From Gulosibacter massiliensis (lineage in GTDB: Bacteria > Actinomycetota > Actinomycetes > Actinomycetales > Microbacteriaceae), in NCBI GenBank assembly GCA_943325745.2, contig CALPQP020000014.1, forward strand, positions 1-11,369: a stretch of DNA of 11,369 bases, read 5' to 3'. This document shows positions 6,533 through 11,369 of this stretch, one piece after another. A program made the translations under genes and the position numbers. Positions within the stretch are counted from its first letter, which is position 1. The number at the start of each line of letters is the position of its first letter. Under the pieces are notes generated by a model. It worked only from the letters and a program-made list of their open reading frames with translations, searched no databases and was not told the DNA's origin.

Positions 6533-7406
6533 CGTTTCGACCGCCCGCCGTCAGCGACGCCGCGAGGTGGTTCGCGGAATCCTCATCGGCAGCAAGCAAA
6601 GCAACCGTCGGACCGCTGCCGGACACGATTCCCGCCAACGCGCCGTGCGTCTCGCCGAACTCGAGGGTCTCGCCCAGATGCGGCATGAGTTGAAGCGCCG
6701 CGGCCTGCAAATCGTTTCGCAGATATTCGGCCAGTGCCGTTGCGTCGCCGGTGCGGAGGGCCTGCATTAGCTCTGATTCAACCGAGGGGTCGACCGCGAC
6801 AGTTTCAATTTCGATCGAGTGTTCGGCGCGGTGACGATCGAGTTGGCGAAAAACGTCGGGGGTTGACAGCCCCACTTCGTTCAACACGAGGACCCAGTGG
6901 AACGTTGATTTCGCGAGGACGGGCGAAAGCACGTCACCGCGGCCGAGGCCGAGCGCGGTACCGCCGTGCAGTGCGAATGGAACATCAGCGCCGATGGTCG
7001 CCGCAATCTCGCTCAACTTCGCGGCACCAAGATTCGTGCCCCACAGTGAATCGACCGCGACCAGTGTCGCTGCGGCATCCGCCGAACCACCGCCCATTCC
7101 GCCGGCGATGGGGACGCGTTTGACGACCTGAATGTCGGCTCCGCCGGTGTATCCGGATGCGGCGGCCACGGCTCGGGCCGCGCGAATGACGAGGTTCGAT
7201 TCGTCGACCGTCAGGTGACCCGTGTCGATCGGGCCCGAGAAACTCGCGGTGAAATCGGCGGATTCCGTCGCTGTAACCTCTTCAAGCAGCGAAACCGCCT
7301 GATAAATCGTGGCGACGTCGTGGTAGCCATCATCACGCAGAGGCCCGACTCGAAGACAGACGTTAATCTTGCCCGGCGCCGTTGCCGTGACCGAATGCGC
7401 ACTCAT
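6489..7406 (-). CDS. ispE: 4-diphosphocytidyl-2-C-methyl-D-erythritol kinase
   Basis: This 305-residue GHMP kinase of the cytoplasmic MEP isoprenoid pathway phosphorylates CDP-methylerythritol at the 2-hydroxyl. The N-terminal PGKIN motif (11-15) has the substrate-contacting Lys13. The ATP-binding loop PIAGGMGGGSADAA is at 99-112, the catalytic Asp141 is in ADVPFAL, and the third motif SGSGPT is at 262-267. Length and motif spacing are normal. The start ATG (7406-7404) is preceded by TAGGCT and six bases, suggesting a promoter of its own despite lying behind rsmA. The upstream gap is occupied by the repeat at 7431-7540. The rsmA-ispE order is the usual actinobacterial arrangement. Confidence 0.95.
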   Translation of the reverse strand: MSAHSVTATAPGKINVCLRVGPLRDDGYHDVATIYQAVSLLEEVTATESADFTASFSGPIDTGHLTVDESNLVIRAARAVAAASGYTGGADIQVVKRVPIAGGMGGGSADAAATLVAVDSLWGTNLGAAKLSEIAATIGADVPFALHGGTALGLGRGDVLSPVLAKSTFHWVLVLNEVGLSTPDVFRQLDRHRAEHSIEIETVAVDPSVESELMQALRTGDATALAEYLRNDLQAAALQLMPHLGETLEFGETHGALAGIVSGSGPTVALLAADEDSANHLAASLTAGGRNAISVSAPALGARVS

Positions 7407-7418
7407 ATCACGAGCCTA
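7407..7418 (-). promoter_or_regulatory. Candidate leaderless promoter of ispE
   Basis: On the minus strand TAGGCT (7418-7413) fits TANNNT and lies six bases before the ispE ATG. The -35 position would fall within repeat copy 1 (7431-7449), which shows no TTGACA-like match at the right distance. If real, the repeat and the promoter share DNA, so a protein bound to the repeat could control ispE. Confidence 0.45.
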
Positions 7419-7430
7419 AACCCGCTCCCC

Positions 7431-7540
7431 CACCTGTTCCTGCAGACAATCCACACCCTCCCGCCTGTTCCTGCAGACATTTCTCAGAAAACTCGAGCTA
7501 GCTCCCAAAATCTGCGATTTGTCTGCAGAAACAGGTGTGG
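7431..7540. repeat. Three-copy CTGCAG-centred repeat cluster between rsmA and ispE
   Basis: The 16-bp unit CCTGTTCCTGCAGACA occurs exactly at 7433-7448 and 7464-7479. It recurs inverted with one mismatch at 7520-7535. Copies 1 and 3 match over 19 bp, CACCTGTTCCTGCAGACAA (7431-7449) against the reverse complement of 7519-7537, with a single difference that would be a G-U pair in RNA. A CCACACC word (7451-7457, and inverted at 7534-7540) is associated with copies 2 and 3. The cluster fills the intergenic gap and ends at the rsmA stop. I do not recognise the family. It may be an intergenic repeat of REP or MITE type, a regulator-binding array, or an RNA switch. Confidence 0.85.
7464..7535. repeat. 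72-bp imperfect palindrome formed by copies 2 and 3
   Basis: Copies 2 and 3 are arms of one palindrome centred between 7499 and 7500. The centre GAGCTAGCTC (7495-7504) is perfectly self-complementary, and about 26 of 36 arm positions match, 15 of 16 in the outer unit. In minus-strand RNA between rsmA and ispE it would fold into a long stem with an internal bubble. No U-run follows, so it is not a standard intrinsic terminator. Confidence 0.8.
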
Positions 7541-8437
7541 CTAGGAGGGGACAGAGGCGAGGGCGACGAACTGAGCGAGAGTGAGCTGCTCGCCGCGCGC
7601 ACCGGAGTCAATGCCCGCCGCCTCGCACAGGTCGGCCGCGGCGGTCGTCGACCCCGCGAGCGCGGAGAGAGCCTGGCGCAGCGTCTTGCGGCGCTGCCCG
7701 AACGCGGCATCAACGAGGGCGAAGGTGCGGCGTCGAAGCGGCTCGTCGCCCGGTGTCGCGTGCGCCGTCATGCCGACGAGCACCGAGTCAACGTTGGGCT
7801 CTGGCCAGAACACGCGCCGGGACACGGTGCCTTCGACGTTCCAATCGCCCCACCACGCGGCCTTGACGCTCGGAACGCCGTAGATTTTCGACCCGGGGTC
7901 GGCCGCGATGCGGTGCCCGACCTCGGCCTGAACCATGACGAGGACCCGGCGAATCGTGGGGAACGTCTCGAGCAAGTGAACGAGCACGGGGACGGACACG
8001 TTGTAGGGCAGGTTCGCGACGACGGCTGTCGGCCCCGCGGGAGAACCGGTCGCGGTCGAAGGCATCGTCGCAGCGGCAGCACTTGCGGTCGGCGCAGCCG
8101 GCAGTCCCGTGACCGTGAGCGCATCCGCCTGGATGACCGTCAAAAGGCCCTCGGCGACGCCATGTGCCTCGGCCGTCGCCGGCAATTCCGCGGCGAGCCG
8201 CGGGTCGATTTCGATCGCGGTGACGGGGTGTCCCTGCTCGAGCAATCCGAGGGTCAGTGAACCGAGCCCAGGGCCGACTTCGACCACGGCTTCGCCCGCC
8301 TGCAGTTTTGCGGCCGTGACAATCTTGCGAACCGTGTTCGCGTCGTGCACAAAGTTCTGTCCCCACTTCTTCGTTGGTGACACGTCAAGCCGCTCGGCGA
8401 GGGCGCGAATCTCGGTCGCCCCAAGAAGGGTCACCAC
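7541..8437 (-). CDS. rsmA: 16S rRNA adenine dimethyltransferase RsmA (KsgA)
   Basis: This 298-residue S-adenosylmethionine enzyme dimethylates two adjacent adenines (A1518 and A1519, E. coli numbering) near the 3' end of 16S rRNA during small-subunit maturation. KKWGQNF (23-29) is the N-terminal family motif, EVGPGLGSLT (53-62) binds the cofactor, EID (76-78) is the acidic loop, QADAL (103-107) follows, and NLPYN (142-146) is the catalytic motif. The stretch from about 108 to 137 is Ala/Pro/Thr/Ser-rich and about 15-20 residues longer than the usual connection. The start is GTG 8437, or GTG 8434 giving a GTGA overlap with the tatD stop; either implies translational coupling. The usual actinobacterial neighbour rpf is absent between tatD and rsmA. 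Confidence 0.95.
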   Translation of the reverse strand: MVTLLGATEIRALAERLDVSPTKKWGQNFVHDANTVRKIVTAAKLQAGEAVVEVGPGLGSLTLGLLEQGHPVTAIEIDPRLAAELPATAEAHGVAEGLLTVIQADALTVTGLPAAPTASAAAATMPSTATGSPAGPTAVVANLPYNVSVPVLVHLLETFPTIRRVLVMVQAEVGHRIAADPGSKIYGVPSVKAAWWGDWNVEGTVSRRVFWPEPNVDSVLVGMTAHATPGDEPLRRRTFALVDAAFGQRRKTLRQALSALAGSTTAAADLCEAAGIDSGARGEQLTLAQFVALASVPS

Positions 8438-9309
8438 GTCCCGTAAACCGTTTCGGTGTTGCGGGCAACGTCGGCTCCGAGTTCGTCGACCGACACCCCG
8501 AGATGTTCTGCCATAAACCTCAGGGTCAACGGGATGAGGTACGGACCGTTGGGCCGTCCGCGGAACGGGGTCGGCGTAAGGAACGGCGCGTCCGTTTCGA
8601 CCAACACGAGTTCACGTGGCGCAACGGACAGCGCCGCGCGAATCCCTTTGGCGTTCCCGAACGTCACGGTTCCCGCAAATGACATGTACCACCCGTTGTC
8701 GGCACAAATCCGCGCGAGTTCCTCGTCACCCGAGAAACAGTGGAACACGGTTTTCTCCGGCGCACCGACGCGCAACAGTGTCTCCACCACAGCGCCATGG
8801 GCATCGCGGTCGTGAATTTGCAGCGCGAGACCGTTCGCCTTTGCAATGTCGATGTGCGCCTCGAACGATTGCAATTGCGGCGCTCGACCGGGCTCGTCCG
8901 TGCGAAAGAAATCCAAGCCCGTCTCGCCGACAGCACGAACACGGTCGCGCGACGCCAACTCGGCGATTCCCGCGATGTGTTCGTCGAGCACTCCCCGCTC
9001 GGCCAATCGCGGCGCTTCGTTCGGGTGAATCGCGACAGCGGCCACAACGCGCGGGTCTCGATCAGCGAGGTCGGCTCCCCAGCGCGAGGTCTCGAGGTCG
9101 GTTCCGACCTGCACAACCCCCGCGACTCCGACAGCAACTGCTCGGCGCAGGTTTTCCTCGGGCGGAAGCGGGTTCTCGCCATCGGCGATTTCGAGGTGGG
9201 TGTGGTTGTCATAGACGGGGACCGTCAGCGGTTCGGGAAGCGGCGGGAACTCGAGGTCACGCTTGACCTCACCGTTGGTGTCCTTTCGCGCCCGCAGCGG
9301 TTCCGACAC
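8431..9309 (-). CDS. tatD: TatD family metal-dependent hydrolase (DNase)
   Basis: This 292-residue cytoplasmic TIM-barrel metallohydrolase has a 3'-5' exonuclease role known in family members; the exact substrate here is inferred. Metal ligands are visible: DNHTH (34-38, His36 and His38), GETGLDF (128-134, Glu129), QIHDRDA (164-170, His166), HCFSG (190-194, His190) and ETDAPFL (238-244, Asp240). The frame stays open upstream to 9450 inside metG, but GTG 9309 is preferred because GAGGAA lies five bases ahead and it falls two bases after the metG stop. About 30 polar residues precede the barrel. Members of this family have the form RGRPNGP or NEP after the last metal ligand, as here. It is probably translated from the metG transcript. 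Confidence 0.93.
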   Translation of the reverse strand: MSEPLRARKDTNGEVKRDLEFPPLPEPLTVPVYDNHTHLEIADGENPLPPEENLRRAVAVGVAGVVQVGTDLETSRWGADLADRDPRVVAAVAIHPNEAPRLAERGVLDEHIAGIAELASRDRVRAVGETGLDFFRTDEPGRAPQLQSFEAHIDIAKANGLALQIHDRDAHGAVVETLLRVGAPEKTVFHCFSGDEELARICADNGWYMSFAGTVTFGNAKGIRAALSVAPRELVLVETDAPFLTPTPFRGRPNGPYLIPLTLRFMAEHLGVSVDELGADVARNTETVYGTW

Positions 9310-9311
9310 GG

Positions 9312-10883
9312 TTATTCCTCGATGCGGGGGAACAGCGAGTCGAGGCTCGACACGCGGATTCCCGCAGGAGCAATCCCCCACTGGCCCGCGCGCGACAAGT
9401 GCTGGTCGGTCAATGCGCCGAGCGCCTCGCCGAGCCCGAGCGCATCCCACAACTTTTGGGTCGCGGTCGGCATGACGGGCGACAGCCCCGCGGCGATGGC
9501 GCGAAGCCCCTCAACCGCGGTGTACAACACCGTGTGTAGACGGTCGCGATTCGCGTCGTCCTTTGCGAGGACCCAGGGCTCTTGTTCCGTGATGTACAGG
9601 TTCAGCGCGTCGACGATCGTCCACACCGAGTTGATGGCGTCGTGAATCGCAAGACGATCGATCGCCCTGTTCGCCGTCTCGAACGCACTCGCGACGGTGT
9701 CAACGATGACGGCATCGGCGTCGTTGAGTTCCGTGGCGGCTGGCACGACATCGTCGCAATACCGGTTGACCATCGCGATGACGCGACTCGCGAGGTTTCC
9801 GAAACCGTTTGCCAACTCGGCCTGGTAACGCGCGGCGAGGTCCTCCCACGAGAACGACCCGTCCTGGCCAAAGTTAATCGCGCTCATGAAGTAATAGCGG
9901 AACGCGTCGGCGCCGAACACGTCGGTGATCTGGTGCGGCGCGATACCGGTCAGTTTCGACTTCGACATCTTCTCTCCGCCAACGAGCAACCAGCCGTGAC
10001 CGAAGACCCGCCTCGGTGGCTGAAGCCCGGCGGCCATGAGCATCGCGGGCCAGATGACCGCGTGGAATCGGGCGATGTCTTTGCCGACGACGTGAATCGC
10101 GGGCCAGCGCTGCGTAAATTCGTCGTCGTCCGAACCCCACCCCGTCGCCGAGATGTAGTTGAGCAGGGCATCAAACCAGACATAGACGACGTGGCTGTCG
10201 TCCCACGGGATCTTGACGCCCCAGTCGAAGGTCGCCCGCGAGATAGAAAGGTCGTCGAGTCCTCGCTTGACGAACGAGATGATCTCGTTGCGGACGCTCT
10301 CGGGTTGGATGAAGTCGGGTTGAGATTCGTACAGGTCGAGGAGCTTCTGTTGGAAGTCGCTCATCCTGAAGAAATAGTTCGATTCCTTGAGCGTTTCGAT
10401 GGGACGCGTGTGGATCGCGCACACTTTTTCGCCGGGGAACTCGTCGCCGCCATCGAGCAGATCACCGGGCTGTTTGTATTCCTCACACCCGACGCAATAA
10501 AAACCTTCGTATTCGCCGGAATAGATGAACCCGTCGTCTTTGAGTTTCTGCAGGAATTTCGATACCGCCACCTCGTGGCGCTCATCGGTCGTGCGAATGA
10601 AGTCGTCGTTCTGAATCGTAATCGTGTCGAGCAGTGGCAACCACGCGTCGGCGACGAGCTTGTCCGCCCACTCCTTCGGCGTAACGCCGTTTGCGGTCGA
10701 CGTGCGCAGGATTTTCTGCCCGTGCTCGTCGGTGCCAGTCAAAAGCCACGCGTTCTTGCCGTTCTGGCGATTCCACCGAGCGAGGACGTCAGCAGCCACC
10801 TCCGTGTACGCGTGACCGATGTGCGGAACATCGTTGACGTAAAAGATCGGGGTGGTAATGAAGTAGTTTTCGGCGCTCGACAT
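9312..10883 (-). CDS. metG: Methionyl-tRNA synthetase
   Basis: This 523-residue class I aminoacyl-tRNA synthetase charges tRNA-Met in the cytoplasm. The HIGH-type motif is PHIGHAY (20-26), preceded by TTPIFYVN, and KMSKS is at 305-309. The connective peptide carries a single zinc-knuckle-like set, Cys130 and Cys133 (CVGC) with Cys155 and His158 (CAIH). The protein ends after the anticodon-binding helical domain, without the C-terminal tRNA-binding extension found in E. coli MetG, which is the compact form usual in Actinobacteria. ATG 10883 has GGACGGA just upstream. TAAACT (10898-10893), overlapping the rsmI stop, could be an internal -10. It lies 12 bp after rsmI and 2 bp before tatD. Confidence 0.96.
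   Translation of the reverse strand: MSSAENYFITTPIFYVNDVPHIGHAYTEVAADVLARWNRQNGKNAWLLTGTDEHGQKILRTSTANGVTPKEWADKLVADAWLPLLDTITIQNDDFIRTTDERHEVAVSKFLQKLKDDGFIYSGEYEGFYCVGCEEYKQPGDLLDGGDEFPGEKVCAIHTRPIETLKESNYFFRMSDFQQKLLDLYESQPDFIQPESVRNEIISFVKRGLDDLSISRATFDWGVKIPWDDSHVVYVWFDALLNYISATGWGSDDDEFTQRWPAIHVVGKDIARFHAVIWPAMLMAAGLQPPRRVFGHGWLLVGGEKMSKSKLTGIAPHQITDVFGADAFRYYFMSAINFGQDGSFSWEDLAARYQAELANGFGNLASRVIAMVNRYCDDVVPAATELNDADAVIVDTVASAFETANRAIDRLAIHDAINSVWTIVDALNLYITEQEPWVLAKDDANRDRLHTVLYTAVEGLRAIAAGLSPVMPTATQKLWDALGLGEALGALTDQHLSRAGQWGIAPAGIRVSSLDSLFPRIEE
9315..9320 (-). promoter_or_regulatory. Ribosome-binding site of tatD
   Basis: GAGGAA on the minus strand is formed by the last two Glu codons of metG. 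It ends five bases before GTG 9309. It fixes the tatD start and couples it to metG. Confidence 0.75.
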
Positions 10884-10895
10884 ATTCCGTCCAGT

Positions 10896-11369
10896 TTACG
10901 CGTCGCGCGAACGCGCCAGCGCGGCCGAATACAAGTCGCGGCCAGGGATGCCGGTCGCGTCGGCAACCGCGCGGCTCGCCTCCTTGAGTCTCTCGCCCGA
11001 CGCGACACGGGCAACGACATCGGTGACCGCGTCGTCGAGCGACATCGGCACGACCTCGGCGCCGGCGACGAGGAACACGATTTCGCCGCGGTTCTCGCCC
11101 GCGAATCGTTCCGCAAGTTCTGCGAGTGTCCCGCGCACGACCTCTTCGAACATCTTCGAGAGTTCGCGAACAACAGTCGCGAGCCGATCCGGTCCAAACG
11201 CGTCGCGCGCGGCGACGAGCGTGTCGGCCAACCGGTGAGGCGATTCGTAAAAGATGAGCGTGCGAGGCTCGCGAGCGAGGCTCGCGAAATACTGGGCGTG
11301 GCCTTTTCGGGGCACAAACCCTTCGAACGCGAAACGGTCGGTCGGCAGTCCCGATGCAGCGAGCGCCGC
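10896..11369 (-). CDS. rsmI: 16S rRNA (cytidine1402-2'-O)-methyltransferase, C-terminal part (partial)
   Basis: These are the last 157 residues of a gene that begins beyond the right edge. Reading from the edge, the frame opens with AALAASGLPTDRFAFEGF followed by PRKG, a very characteristic RsmI stretch, then FYESPHRL, VVRELSKMFEEV and RGEIVFLVAG, all standard for this tetrapyrrole-methylase-fold family. RsmI 2'-O-methylates C1402 in the decoding centre of 16S rRNA. The C-terminal region has a short helical segment with GERLKEASRAVAD. Only the part after the N-terminal cofactor region can be judged. The neighbour metG is typical for Actinobacteria. Confidence 0.95.
   Translation of the reverse strand, partial: AALAASGLPTDRFAFEGFVPRKGHAQYFASLAREPRTLIFYESPHRLADTLVAARDAFGPDRLATVVRELSKMFEEVVRGTLAELAERFAGENRGEIVFLVAGAEVVPMSLDDAVTDVVARVASGERLKEASRAVADATGIPGRDLYSAALARSRDA

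Noticed and set aside
7535..8260. Long plus-strand open frame opposite rsmA
   Set aside because: It is an Arg/Gly-rich shadow of rsmA, whose cofactor and NLPY motifs are unambiguous.
9310..9450. Upstream extension of tatD into metG
   Set aside because: The added residues are Arg/Pro-rich antisense-like translation of a second frame of metG. GTG 9309 has GAGGAA and begins just after the metG stop.
8740..9645. 301-residue plus-strand open frame across tatD and metG
   Set aside because: It spans the junction of two well-supported minus-strand genes and has no domain-like pattern or start signal.
1..11369. CRISPR array, prophage, insertion sequence or defence island
   Set aside because: No regularly spaced repeat array, integrase, transposase or unknown accessory gene cluster is present. 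All proteins are known housekeeping or transport families.

Overview
The window reads as an ordinary, compact actinobacterial chromosome segment. It is most likely from Microbacteriaceae with moderate rather than very high GC; this assignment is inference from gene order and protein flavour. The minus-strand order rsmI-metG-tatD-rsmA-ispE followed by a Uup-type ABC-F gene and glmU is the familiar actinobacterial neighbourhood. Genes are packed with overlaps or gaps of a few bases, GTG starts are common, and several starts sit six bases after a -10-like hexamer with no leader, as in actinobacterial leaderless transcripts.

Left part (1-4179): the N-terminal end of glmU leaves the window on the minus strand. 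A 91-bp gap holding a perfect 10-bp inverted repeat separates it from a plus-strand tRNA-Gln(UUG). A complete high-affinity phosphate import operon pstS-pstC-pstA-pstB follows. It is preceded by two tandem 11-nt units that resemble the actinobacterial PHO box (PhoP/RegX3 site) and by a hairpin in the presumed leader. No phoU follows pstB. The operon ends facing the ABC-F gene.

Middle part (4204-7406): a Uup-like ABC-F ATPase gene (minus) and lspA (plus, lipoprotein signal peptidase) diverge from a 40-bp gap. lspA then runs 44 bp into the 3' end of ispE (minus, MEP isoprenoid pathway). PstS is itself a predicted lipoprotein and so a client of LspA, although the two genes are not co-transcribed.

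Right part (7407-11369): ispE, rsmA (16S rRNA dimethyltransferase), tatD (metal-dependent DNase), metG (methionyl-tRNA synthetase) and a partial rsmI (16S rRNA 2'-O-methyltransferase) all lie on the minus strand in a tight translation and rRNA-maturation cluster. The only sizeable gap, 7407-7540 between rsmA and ispE, is filled by an elaborate repeat: two direct copies and one inverted copy of a CTGCAG-centred 16-19 bp unit, able to form a long imperfect palindrome or an alternative hairpin.

I see no mobile element, CRISPR array, phage gene or unknown defence-like gene cluster. Every protein gene belongs to a known family. The least explained DNA is the repeat at 7431-7540, followed by the regulatory structures around pstS and glmU.
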